NCBI RefSeq assembly: GCF_005121165.3
Contig: NZ_CP034413.3
Location: 2,418,001-2,482,000 of the forward strand
Reading direction: 5' to 3'
DNA: 64,000 bases
Source: Dysosmobacter welbionis
GTDB lineage: Bacteria; Bacillota; Clostridia; Oscillospirales; Oscillospiraceae
Under the pieces are notes generated by a model. It was not told the DNA's origin. It saw nothing but the letters and a program-made list of their open reading frames with translations, and did not search any database. Position numbers and translations under genes: made by a program. Positions 10,849 through 19,404 of this stretch are shown in pieces. Each line of letters begins with the position of its first letter. Positions within the stretch are counted from its first letter, which is position 1.

Positions 10849-13010
10849 AGCCTCCTGCTGGTTGGCATCCGCCCCAGCACTTCCATTTCCGGCATGGCCG
10901 CAGCCAGTTCCTTTACCGCTTTTTGCACCAACGGATTATCACGGTAATAGTCGATTGCCTGAATGGTGTCCAGGTCAATGGTCTGTCCGGTCAAAATCGG
11001 AAACGGTCCTTCATAGTCGCTTCCGTCTTTCAGCTCAAACCCAATCCCTTTGACCCCGTTCATTCGCTCTGCCGGAATTTCCTGATAGATGCGGACCGCC
11101 TCCTCCAAAGACAGGTTATCGTGATATTCTCCAAGGTTTGAAAACTCCATGCACTCTGCCACATAGTAAGTCAGATTGCCGGTTGGCTGCTCTATCGGGG
11201 CGGTTTCCGGCTCTGCCTTTGCATGGAGATCAATCCCACGCTCTTTGCATATTTCCTTATAGTGGCGCTCAATGTCAGAGATCAAAGTGCCGGAGGTCTT
11301 ATTGATGGTCTCCAAACTGGCTCTCAGCTCTTTCAGTTCCTTGCCCTGACTCCAGCTTGCAATATAGCCGAAGCTGTTTTCTCCGGTCTCAATGCCAAAA
11401 TATTTGCAGACCGCATAGGAGATGCTTTCAGCCTCCACTTCCTCCGTGTGGCGGTCTTTCCTCTGTTCTTGTAAAAACTGGGTGAGGGTAGAAAAGCCGC
11501 CAACAAAATTCAGCCCTTCTTCCTCGGTCAGGATCAGGCGTCCATCTTCCGCCAGCTCCAGCGGCTCTGTCAGCAGAACGGAACCTGCATGGTTTGCAAC
11601 CACTTGTTCTTCTACACAGACCGGCTCTCCGGGGTCGTAGTCAGAACCGCGCAGGTCATAGCAATAAACGCCCTCCGGCAGATTATCACGGACAATCCGC
11701 CCATTGGAGAACAGACCGGATTTATCAAACAGCTCGATTTCCTGATATTGCTCGTCATTGGCAATCTGAATCTTTTTCTGATTGTGGAGCTTGCTGTGGG
11801 CAATCTCATGAACCGTGGCCGAAACCGTCTGCACCTCGCTCATGCCTTGGCGAATGGCGATTTTCTGATGATCGGCAGAAAAATAGCCGTCCGTATCGGC
11901 GGCCATTGCTTCAAAAGTGATCGGCACCGGCGCACTGCGGCGCAGAGCCTCCATGAATGCCTCATAATTTGGCACATTGCCGGAAAGGGAGGAAGCAAGC
12001 TCCGGCAAAGGTTTCCCGTCGGTCTGGCTTACATCAAAGACCTTGACCGGACGAAACATGGGGATTTCGATTTCTTTTTCCTCTGTGACGATCTTTCCGT
12101 CTTTATCCAGAATCGGAGCCTTGGTATCCGGGTCCAGCTTCTGCTCCTCGATTTTCTTCTTATACGGTGTGGGGGCGATGATGGTAATGCCATGCTCGCC
12201 CTTTTTTACATGACGCTCAAACTGGTCTTTCCACTTATTGTATCCGGCTACCAATGTAGCGTCCGGCTTCTGCATATAGATGAGCATGGTGTTGTTTACC
12301 GAATAGCGGTGGAAGCGGGACATGACGGACAGATAGCGCATATACTTTTCACTCTCAAACAGTTCCTTGATCCCCTGCTCGATGCCATCTGTGATTTCCC
12401 TTAGCCGCTCTCGGTTGGTGGGTTTGTTCTCAGCCATGATTTTCAATCTCCTTTCCAAGTGTGTGATTTCTGCTGTGTGTTCTGCAACCCATGCCCTTTG
12501 TTCTTCTTCACTTTCATAAAGAAAAAGGTCCAACAGGTACTCTACATAGGTTTTCTTCTGGATTGCTTCCACAAAGCGGGGGTGCGGTTCTTCCTCCGGT
12601 GTCCGGGGAGAATGGTCAATCCCCCATTTTTTCAGCAGATGGTAGTAATCGGACAGTACACGATAGCACCGCTGCCGGTCCTCCCGAAACTTTTGTGCCT
12701 CGGTTTTCTGCCGGACATACCTCCTGCGGGGAGGGGCCTGACTGTCATAGACCAGGCCAAAGTCCTGTGCCAGTTTCTCCGCCGCTTCTTTTGGGGAGAG
12801 GTCAAAGAGCTTTGCGGTAAAGTCGATCACATCCCCATCTGCACCGCAGCCAAAGCAGTGGAACCGCTGGTCTACCTTCATGCTGGGGTTCTTATCATCG
12901 TGAAAGGGACAGCAGGCCATACCATTTCGTTTGACCTCGATCCCATAAAACGCTGCCGCATCTCTGGTGCTGACCGACTGCTTGACTGCTTCAAATACAT
13001 TCTCTGCCAT
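10839..13010 (-). CDS. CHC2 zinc-finger primase domain fused to LtrC-like protein
   Basis: The 723-residue product has two parts. Residues 1-100 are a CHC2 primase zinc finger (CCPFHDDKNPSM, then FHCFGCGADGDVIDF). From about residue 192 it is LtrC/ArdC-like, with RFHRYSVNNTMLIYMQKPDA and a zincin-type HEIAH motif in TVHEIAHSKLH. A YodL/LPD-like tail follows. The second module has its own start signal: ATG 12437 (MAENKPTN) preceded by AAAGGAG. In relatives I recall these as two genes, so this may be a fusion, or one frame with an internal start. Likely roles are conjugative DNA processing and protection of entering DNA. Confidence 0.8.
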   Translation of the reverse strand: MAENVFEAVKQSVSTRDAAAFYGIEVKRNGMACCPFHDDKNPSMKVDQRFHCFGCGADGDVIDFTAKLFDLSPKEAAEKLAQDFGLVYDSQAPPRRRYVRQKTEAQKFREDRQRCYRVLSDYYHLLKKWGIDHSPRTPEEEPHPRFVEAIQKKTYVEYLLDLFLYESEEEQRAWVAEHTAEITHLERRLKIMAENKPTNRERLREITDGIEQGIKELFESEKYMRYLSVMSRFHRYSVNNTMLIYMQKPDATLVAGYNKWKDQFERHVKKGEHGITIIAPTPYKKKIEEQKLDPDTKAPILDKDGKIVTEEKEIEIPMFRPVKVFDVSQTDGKPLPELASSLSGNVPNYEAFMEALRRSAPVPITFEAMAADTDGYFSADHQKIAIRQGMSEVQTVSATVHEIAHSKLHNQKKIQIANDEQYQEIELFDKSGLFSNGRIVRDNLPEGVYCYDLRGSDYDPGEPVCVEEQVVANHAGSVLLTEPLELAEDGRLILTEEEGLNFVGGFSTLTQFLQEQRKDRHTEEVEAESISYAVCKYFGIETGENSFGYIASWSQGKELKELRASLETINKTSGTLISDIERHYKEICKERGIDLHAKAEPETAPIEQPTGNLTYYVAECMEFSNLGEYHDNLSLEEAVRIYQEIPAERMNGVKGIGFELKDGSDYEGPFPILTGQTIDLDTIQAIDYYRDNPLVQKAVKELAAAMPEMEVLGRMPTSRRLCF

Positions 13011-13016
13011 GTGCCT

Positions 13017-13295
13017 TTAACTGCTGGACTTTCTCACAGGAGGCTGGTATCCGGCAGCTTTCGCACGCTCACTGGCAGCTTTGCGGCGTTCTGCGCTGTA
13101 TGGTTCCCTGAGTGATACACACCGCTTGGGGACGGTAAAGTTATGGGCGTCCTTTCGGGTGATCTGGTCGGGGTGCTTTTTTGCCAGCAGTTCCAGCTTC
13201 TCCATCAGACGGGGATCGTGGGTGTAGACCTCAGCCATTGGTTCTGCCTGGTTATAGAGGAGAATGGTTTCCCGTTCCACTAAAGAGAGCTTCAT
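13017..13295 (-). CDS. Conserved small ICE protein, unknown function
   Basis: The product has 92 residues and begins MKLSLVERETILLYNQAEPM. A basic C-terminus (RRKAASERAKAAGYQPP) looks suited to nucleic acid contact. I recognise this type of protein as a recurrent neighbour of topoisomerase III in Tn1549-like elements, but not a function. Its start overlaps the last bases of topB, and its stop lies six bases before the primase fusion gene. All three are therefore probably read from one transcript. Confidence 0.6.
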   Translation of the reverse strand: MKLSLVERETILLYNQAEPMAEVYTHDPRLMEKLELLAKKHPDQITRKDAHNFTVPKRCVSLREPYSAERRKAASERAKAAGYQPPVRKSSS

Positions 13296-15400
13296 CGGCT
13301 GCCTCCTTTCCGCTGGTCAAATTCCAGCTTAAAGTTGGCGTACTGTCCATCGTCCTCCAAAACCACAGCGGCATCGTAGGTCTTTCCGGTTTTCTCCGAA
13401 TATAGGCCCGTCACACGGACACGGCCATCGTTAAGCAGTGCAGACACCACAGCCTTGGTCGGCTGTTTTTTCTTGGCAGCCCACCATTTGTTATTTTTCC
13501 AGATTGCAAATTTGCAAGAATCATTCTGACAGAAGAAGCCTTTTTGCAGTTCTGCAACTTCACCGCCGCAGCGAGGGCATTTGCCCACCACCTCACGGGG
13601 CGGAGTGAACAGGTACTCAGTTCCCTTGATGACCTGATAAGTTCCTACCAGATCTTTCAGCATGGTGCTGATCCCGTCCAAAAACTCCTCCGGGGCAAGC
13701 TGCCCGCGCTCGATCTCTCCCAGTCGGTACTCCCACTCGGCAGTCAGAAGCGGCGATTGCAGTTGTTCCGGCAGAACGGTGATCAGGGAAACTGCATCGT
13801 GGGAAGGGAGAAGCTGCACCGTTTTCCTGCTCTTTTTTCGTTCCAGAAAACCGGCAGATACCAGCTTTTCCAAAATACCGGCACGGGTGGCCGGTGTCCC
13901 CAGACCTTTTCGCTCGGCATCCTCCGGCATATCCTCTTTTCCGGCAGTCTCCATCGCGGACAACAGGGTGTCCTCCGTAAAGTGCTGGGGCGGACTGCTT
14001 TTGCCTTCTTTGACGATTGCCGCAGAAACCGAAAGGGTCTGTCCTTCAGTCAGCTCCGGCAGGGCTTTCTCTGCACCCTCTTTTTTCGGCTCTGCATCCT
14101 TCGTTTTGGCACGGTAAGCGTCCTCCAGTGCTTTCCATCCGGGGTGCTTCACCGTTTTTCCTTTGGCGGTAAATTCCCCACCGGCACACGCTGCAATCAC
14201 AACGGTTTCCGAATAGATATGGGGCTGGGCCACGGCACACAGCAGACGCAGGGCCACCAGCTCCAGCACCGCTTTTTCTCCCGCAGGAAGGGCAGAAAGG
14301 TCTGCATCCTTGAGATTTCTGGTAGGGATTACTGCGTGGTGGTCGGTTACTTTCTTATCGTTGATGACTGTCTGCGGATCACAGGTAATGGCGATCCCTT
14401 TGCGAAACGGCATAGCATTGGCAACCAGATTCACCAACACCGGCAGGCTGTCTGCCATATCACCGGTCAGATAGCGGCTGTCAGTACGGGGATAGGTGCA
14501 GAGCTTCTTTTCATACAGGCTTTGCAGATAGTCCAGGGTCTGCTGGGCCGTAAATCCAAGCAGGCGGTTGGCATCTCTTTGCAGAGTAGTCAGGTCATAA
14601 AGGGCAGGTGGCTTTTCGAGCTTTTCCTTACACTCCACCTTTTTGATTGTGACAGCTGCATCCTGGCAAGCTTCTTTCAGCTGCTCTGCGCTTGCTCGGT
14701 CACTTATGCGCTCCCCAGATATGGTAAGACCGGGCAGCTCCAGCGCCACGGTATAAAAAGGAACCGGCTTAAAGGTGTCGATTTCAGCTTCTCGCTGGAC
14801 AATGAGTGCCAGCGTTGGAGACATCACGCGCCCGATGTTGAGGGTGCGGTGGTACAGCACGGAAAAAAGCCTTGTGGCATTGATCCCCACCAGCCAGTCG
14901 GCCTTGGCACGGCAGAGAGCAGCATCCCGAAGTCCATCATAATCTACACCTGGGCGCAGGTTTGCAAAGCCCTCCCTTATGGCGGAGTCCTCCATCGAAG
15001 AAATCCAGAGCCTTTTCATCGGCTTTTGGCAGCCTGCCAGCTCATAGACGCTGCGAAAGATCAGCTCGCCCTCGCGTCCGGCATCACAGGCATTTACTAC
15101 CTCCGTCACATCCGGGGCGTTCATCAGCTTTTTGAGAATATCAAACTGCTTTTTCTTATCCTTTCCCACTACCATCTGCCAATGCTCCGGCAGAATAGGC
15201 AGGTCATCATATCGCCACTTGGCATACTTGGGATCATAACTGTCTGCATCCGCAAGACCGGCCAGATGGCCCACGCACCAGCTGACACGCCAGCCGTTTC
15301 CCTCCAGATAGCCGTCCTTACGAGCAGTCGCGCCGATCACGGCGGCCAGACTTTGTGCAACCGATGGTTTTTCAGCGATTACAAGCTTATATCTCATCAT
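13292..15400 (-). CDS. topB: DNA topoisomerase III (type IA)
   Basis: The 702-residue enzyme would relax or decatenate ICE DNA by a single-strand passage reaction. The TOPRIM domain opens with LVIAEKPSVAQSL and contains NACDAGREGELIFR. The catalytic tyrosine lies in CTYPRTDSRYL near residue 305. The C-terminus holds a small Cys cluster (CPRCGGEVAEL, FFCQNDSCKFAIW). Length and motifs fit the ICE-borne TopB family. Two ATGs are adjacent at 15400 and 15397 and cannot be separated. The gene overlaps its upstream neighbour by 14 bases. Confidence 0.93.
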   Translation of the reverse strand: MMRYKLVIAEKPSVAQSLAAVIGATARKDGYLEGNGWRVSWCVGHLAGLADADSYDPKYAKWRYDDLPILPEHWQMVVGKDKKKQFDILKKLMNAPDVTEVVNACDAGREGELIFRSVYELAGCQKPMKRLWISSMEDSAIREGFANLRPGVDYDGLRDAALCRAKADWLVGINATRLFSVLYHRTLNIGRVMSPTLALIVQREAEIDTFKPVPFYTVALELPGLTISGERISDRASAEQLKEACQDAAVTIKKVECKEKLEKPPALYDLTTLQRDANRLLGFTAQQTLDYLQSLYEKKLCTYPRTDSRYLTGDMADSLPVLVNLVANAMPFRKGIAITCDPQTVINDKKVTDHHAVIPTRNLKDADLSALPAGEKAVLELVALRLLCAVAQPHIYSETVVIAACAGGEFTAKGKTVKHPGWKALEDAYRAKTKDAEPKKEGAEKALPELTEGQTLSVSAAIVKEGKSSPPQHFTEDTLLSAMETAGKEDMPEDAERKGLGTPATRAGILEKLVSAGFLERKKSRKTVQLLPSHDAVSLITVLPEQLQSPLLTAEWEYRLGEIERGQLAPEEFLDGISTMLKDLVGTYQVIKGTEYLFTPPREVVGKCPRCGGEVAELQKGFFCQNDSCKFAIWKNNKWWAAKKKQPTKAVVSALLNDGRVRVTGLYSEKTGKTYDAAVVLEDDGQYANFKLEFDQRKGGSR

Positions 15401-16070
15401 CTTCAGCCTCCCATTCTTCCCGCACAGGCGTGTGCAGTTTTTTCTCTATGCTGTTTTCCTCATCCAGTAGCAGGTTATAACCAAACCGGTAGTCATAGCG
15501 GTACAGTTTCCCCAGCAGGTCATTGATGATGATGCGGCAAGCCAAAATGACACGGGTTTTATCCACCTGCATCAGTTGGTAGCGTTGATAATTGCTGTAA
15601 TATTCTTCGTGACGGCGGGTATTGCAGGCGGCATCTTCAAGTAAACTATCTACTGCATCCTGGCAACCATCTTCTTTTTCCCCTTCCATGCAGTTCAGAA
15701 GTTCCATCATCAAAGGAAAGCTCTGTTCATCCATAGGAGCTTCTGCTGCAAGAAAACCGATCAAAGCGGATAAGAGCAGACGAGCCGCCGTCTGTTCTTG
15801 TTCCGTCAGCACGGCCATTGTTTTCTCCGTATTTGGCAGGATCTTTTCTTCCACAAAATCTGCCGCATCGTCGGAACAAAGCTGACGGATAGAATCTATG
15901 GACAATGAAACTGTCATGGTATCTAAGGAGAAATCAAAGGGGTCATCTTGCTTTGGCTTTCTCCAAAGTTTGTTTAACATGGTAGAAAGAATGTCGCCGC
16001 CAAAATACACAGCAATTACCAGCAGGTCAAAAACAGCAATCAGCTTGATAAATATAATCAGAACACTCAT
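15387..16070 (-). CDS. ICE protein with one N-terminal membrane segment
   Basis: The product has 227 residues. Positions 3-30 are a hydrophobic helix (IIFIKLIAVFDLLVIAVYF), followed by a cytoplasmic, mostly helical, acidic body. I do not recognise a named family. Its place between the DUF4366/Cys-rich pair and topB in the transfer operon suggests an accessory transfer role. The gene overlaps both neighbours, by 4 and 14 bases, which supports a real gene. Confidence 0.6.
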   Translation of the reverse strand: MSVLIIFIKLIAVFDLLVIAVYFGGDILSTMLNKLWRKPKQDDPFDFSLDTMTVSLSIDSIRQLCSDDAADFVEEKILPNTEKTMAVLTEQEQTAARLLLSALIGFLAAEAPMDEQSFPLMMELLNCMEGEKEDGCQDAVDSLLEDAACNTRRHEEYYSNYQRYQLMQVDKTRVILACRIIINDLLGKLYRYDYRFGYNLLLDEENSIEKKLHTPVREEWEAEDDEI

Positions 16071-16261
16071 TTTTTTCGTTTCCTTTCTTTGAGCCAGCGT
16101 TCCATCTCACGATGGCAGATACCTACGCAGGGACTTCCATAACTCCCGCAACCATAGCAGGGGTGGTTGTGGGATAAAGAATGAGGACGGGAAGTTTCCC
16201 TCCCGCCCTCCGGCCTGCGTGTCATCATGCGTTCATAGGGACTGTCTGTGAAACGGGTCAT
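16067..16261 (-). CDS. Small Cys-rich ICE protein
   Basis: The product has 64 residues with a compact Cys-rich centre, YGCGSYGSPCVGICHRE, and a very basic C-terminus (RWLKERKRKK). Three or four cysteines with a histidine could bind a metal, but this is only inference. The gene begins one base after the DUF4366 stop and overlaps the next gene by four bases. Translational coupling is therefore likely, and the frame is unlikely to be spurious. Confidence 0.6.
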   Translation of the reverse strand: MTRFTDSPYERMMTRRPEGGRETSRPHSLSHNHPCYGCGSYGSPCVGICHREMERWLKERKRKK

Positions 16262-16262
16262 T

Positions 16263-17021
16263 TCACGCTGTCCTCGTCATCTTCTTCTGTGCTGCCCCAT
16301 CAGCGTCCGGTTCGTCCGACTCCTCATCCTCGGTTTCCCATTCCTCGGAATCTTCCTCGCCATAATCATAATCGTCCAGACTGTCATTGCCCTTGGTCTT
16401 AGGTTTATTCTTCATGAGCTTCATGTAGGCAAATACGCCACCGCCGCCCAGCAGAGCCAGCAGAAGAATCAGCGCAGCCGGATTTAGTCCGGCAGGCTTC
16501 TCTTTTTCCGGCTCCGGTGTTTCTGCCGGAGGTTCCGGTGCTTTGCCCGTACATTTACTCTTATCAGTTACACAGACCTGACAGCCCGTATTGACTGCCC
16601 CTGCTTCACATTTTGCCGTGCAGCTGCATACCGCAGGCGGCTCCTCTTTTGCTTTTCCATCTTCCATCAGTGCCATCAAATCCGCTTCATCCACCTGATT
16701 CAGAAAGTGAACAGCAGTCTTTTTATCCTCATTCGCCCTGTCAATCAGGATGTAAAAGTAATTTCCAGCTTTGGTCGTAACAGTAATAAGCTGCTTATTG
16801 CCTCCAAAATCATCCACCAGTGCCGCATTCCCCTCCGGTGTAAGTGCCGGTGCTGGTTCTGTTTCTTCCACAGTAACATTGCTGTCATTGGTAGAATCCT
16901 CTGCCGGTGCCGCCGGAGCCTGTTCTGACCCCTGTGCAAAAGCAGGGATCGTAAAGCCAAATGCCACAACCATTGTCAGGCAAAGGGCGGAAAGTGTTCG
17001 GAGCAATCGTTTATTCCTCAT
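16263..17021 (-). CDS. DUF4366 secreted/membrane-anchored ICE protein
   Basis: The 252-residue protein starts at ATG 17021 with a clear signal peptide ([19 protein letters not shown], cleavage near AFAQ). A Cys-containing extracellular part follows ([19 protein letters not shown]), then a Pro/Glu-rich spacer. A C-terminal membrane helix ([19 protein letters not shown]) and an acidic tail complete it. It matches the DUF4366 proteins of CTn-type elements and probably sits on the outside of the mating apparatus. It overlaps the DUF4315 stop by 11 bases. Confidence 0.8.
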   Translation of the reverse strand: MRNKRLLRTLSALCLTMVVAFGFTIPAFAQGSEQAPAAPAEDSTNDSNVTVEETEPAPALTPEGNAALVDDFGGNKQLITVTTKAGNYFYILIDRANEDKKTAVHFLNQVDEADLMALMEDGKAKEEPPAVCSCTAKCEAGAVNTGCQVCVTDKSKCTGKAPEPPAETPEPEKEKPAGLNPAALILLLALLGGGGVFAYMKLMKNKPKTKGNDSLDDYDYGEEDSEEWETEDEESDEPDADGAAQKKMTRTA

Positions 17022-17262
17022 AGCTGTTTTCCTCCTGTTCGTTATTGTCATCAGCCAAACTGCCGGGAACTGTGCCACCGGACAGCATGGCGCTCAACTG
17101 GGTCGGGGTCATACGCAGGGCGCGCACCATCTGGACGATCTCCAGATTTTCTGCCTCGGTTTTCTGTGCTTCCAGCGCCTTGAGCTTTTCCTGATACTCT
17201 GCGATCTTCTCGCGGACCTTTGTAATCTCCTGGTCAATGCGCTCAATTTTGTTCTTTGCCAT
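17011..17262 (-). CDS. DUF4315 family coiled-coil protein
   Basis: The 83-residue protein begins [20 protein letters not shown] and forms a predicted coiled coil over about residues 5-45. A short [13 protein letters not shown] segment and an acidic tail follow. This is the DUF4315 family, always found next to DUF4366 and the CHAP hydrolase in Tn1549-like ICEs. Function is unknown; a structural role in the transfer complex is plausible. Confidence 0.8.
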   Translation of the reverse strand: MAKNKIERIDQEITKVREKIAEYQEKLKALEAQKTEAENLEIVQMVRALRMTPTQLSAMLSGGTVPGSLADDNNEQEENSYEE

Positions 17263-17291
17263 CGTCTATCACTCCTTCTTAAAAATCTCTG

Positions 17292-19028
17292 TTACCAGTT
17301 CATCAGGCCGTAGCCCTTAATGCTTTGATAATTCAGGTCATAACTTTTGATCTTGCAGGCATCGCCGGAATTTCCCTCCACGGTATAAACACGGCTGCCA
17401 TCCGTACCGATCACGATACCTACATGGTCTGCTGTCCCATCCAAATCCCAGTCAAAGAAAATTGCATCTCCGGGAGCCAGATTGTTATAGCCTCTTGCAC
17501 CCCATTGTCCATGGGACTGGAACCACGGAACGCCCTGCCACTCACAGCCTGCAAAGCGCGGTTCACTTTTTCCTGCCTGGTTATAGCACCAGGATACGAA
17601 GCAGGCGCACCATTCCACACGGGAGTCAAAGCCGTACCAGCTCCAGTAGGGATAACCGCCCACATTGCCCACCTGACGCTTGGCCAGTTCCACCAGCTGA
17701 GGATTGCCGGGGCGGGTACCGTTAATGAACTGCACACCGGACAGATCTTCCGAGCCGCTGGTATCAGGGGAGCCGCCGCCAAACAACAGCGGCTTATTGC
17801 CCATGGTCTGCCGGTAAACCTGATACATTTTCATCTGCTCCGGGGTCAGAAGCTCCGACACCACAGCGGAAATGGGCTTGCTGGCGAGTTTCACATTCAA
17901 AATGTAATACTCATAGGGAACTTCTTCTGAGGTGGTCTCGCCGGTCTCCGGATCGGTTGAGGTCTCCGTGCGGTAGCGAATCTCCACTTCCTCAGTAAGC
18001 GTCAGCTGATACTGTGCTGCAAACACACGCGCCAGCTCAGCCTGAGCGCTCTGCCGGGTGTAGCCTTGCAAGACGGCAGAGAGAAATGCCGCCAGCTCAT
18101 GAGGGTCATGGCCGATCATACCAAGGTCATAGCGATACTCGTCATACCCTGGGTGACTGCTTTCAATGTTGTCGATTTCCTCCTGCAACTGGGCTTCTCT
18201 GGCTGCATAATCTGCCTCCACCGCCAGCATTTCCGAGTCATCCGACGGATAGGTGGTGCCGGAGAGAACGGAACCGATGCTCTGCGCCATCATGGAGCAG
18301 GAGGACATGGTATTCATCAGCATACAGGTAATGAGGAACAAAACCCCTGCCATCAGGAAACCCTTCTTGTGGCGCATGACGAATGCCCCTGCCTGCTGTA
18401 CCTTTTCTTTTACCGTCCTTGCGGCTTTTCCTGTTTTGGATGCAGCCTGGGCGGTATTTCCAGCAGTCTGACCGGCATGTTTGGCGGCGGCATACTGCTT
18501 TTTGATGGCCTGCTTTTGCTGCCAGCGGGAAAGTGGATTGCTGGCAAACTGGGGATTTTCCTGCAAAGATTTCTGGTACAGAACATTTACATTTGCCTTT
18601 TCCAGTTGGCGCTCTGCCTGTGCTGCTTTGCGGTACGGCTTCAGCTTGTGGCTGCGATAGCCCTCCCGCACCAGATAAGCGCCGGTCTCCACCGCTTCCT
18701 CGGACTTGTGGGCGCTTTCCACGCCCACATTGTCCTGTTCTGTTTCCCGGATCTCTTTGTGGAGCTTGCCCGCAACCAGATGGACGGGAGCTTCCTTGAC
18801 CCCTTGAGAAAGTTTGGAGGGTGGCTTTTTCTTGTCCTCAAAGGTCAGCTTCGAGGTCTTTTTCCCGGTATCCGGGTCGATGACCGTCTGCCTGACCTTT
18901 TTCTTTGGGATATTGGCCTGCGCCTTATCTGCTCTGGCCGCAGCTTTCTCCGCTTTACGGATCGGCTTTTCCAGTGCAGGGTCAGACCGTTCCTCATCAG
19001 TAAAGCGCAGGCGCGGCTCCTTATTCAA
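17292..19028 (-). CDS. CHAP-domain wall hydrolase of the conjugation machine (CD1108-type)
   Basis: The 578-residue protein plays the VirB1-like role, opening peptidoglycan for the transfer channel. A basic cytoplasmic N-terminus of about 220 residues precedes one membrane helix (KGFLMAGVLFLITCMLMN). An extracellular coiled stretch and a linker follow. The C-terminal CHAP domain shows a catalytic Cys in VEWCACFVSWCYNQAG and a His in GTADHVGIVIGTDGS. The start is TTG 19028, inside the stop region of the previous gene. Family placement is firm, substrate specificity is not. Confidence 0.85.
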   Translation of the reverse strand: MNKEPRLRFTDEERSDPALEKPIRKAEKAAARADKAQANIPKKKVRQTVIDPDTGKKTSKLTFEDKKKPPSKLSQGVKEAPVHLVAGKLHKEIRETEQDNVGVESAHKSEEAVETGAYLVREGYRSHKLKPYRKAAQAERQLEKANVNVLYQKSLQENPQFASNPLSRWQQKQAIKKQYAAAKHAGQTAGNTAQAASKTGKAARTVKEKVQQAGAFVMRHKKGFLMAGVLFLITCMLMNTMSSCSMMAQSIGSVLSGTTYPSDDSEMLAVEADYAAREAQLQEEIDNIESSHPGYDEYRYDLGMIGHDPHELAAFLSAVLQGYTRQSAQAELARVFAAQYQLTLTEEVEIRYRTETSTDPETGETTSEEVPYEYYILNVKLASKPISAVVSELLTPEQMKMYQVYRQTMGNKPLLFGGGSPDTSGSEDLSGVQFINGTRPGNPQLVELAKRQVGNVGGYPYWSWYGFDSRVEWCACFVSWCYNQAGKSEPRFAGCEWQGVPWFQSHGQWGARGYNNLAPGDAIFFDWDLDGTADHVGIVIGTDGSRVYTVEGNSGDACKIKSYDLNYQSIKGYGLMNW

Positions 19029-19404
19029 ACCATTCTCCCAGCATGAGGGAGGACATCATGTAGTGCAGCTCTGCATAAATGGCCATTCCCACAGGATCGT
19101 TGAACATACAACCGGACAGGTAGGCGTAAAACTGTGCCACCACATCGGACAGGATTTTCGCTTCGGTTCCTTCCAGAACCAGACCACCCATACCTTCCTT
19201 GGCACGGATGGTGCTCCAGACCTCTGCCAGACGGAGCAGCCCCACCTGACCGGTCTCATTCAGTTCGGCTGCCTGATCTGCCGCCGTGCGGCACTCACTT
19301 ACCGCATCGGCCATGACCGTAAGCAGCTGGCTGCGCTGGGCATTTACCGCCCTGTCAAAAAACATCAACGGGTTTTGATTCAAAATGTTGGGGTTCATCA
19401 TCAT
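19021..19404 (-). CDS. Conserved ICE protein downstream of VirB4
   Basis: The 127-residue helical protein contains MNPNILNQNPLMFFDRAVNA and ends YAELHYMMSSLMLGEWFE. It has no signal peptide or clear membrane helix. It occurs between VirB4 and the CHAP hydrolase in related elements, but I know no function. It overlaps the VirB4 stop by four bases and the following TTG start by eight, so it belongs to the transfer operon. Confidence 0.6.
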   Translation of the reverse strand: MMMNPNILNQNPLMFFDRAVNAQRSQLLTVMADAVSECRTAADQAAELNETGQVGLLRLAEVWSTIRAKEGMGGLVLEGTEAKILSDVVAQFYAYLSGCMFNDPVGMAIYAELHYMMSSLMLGEWFE

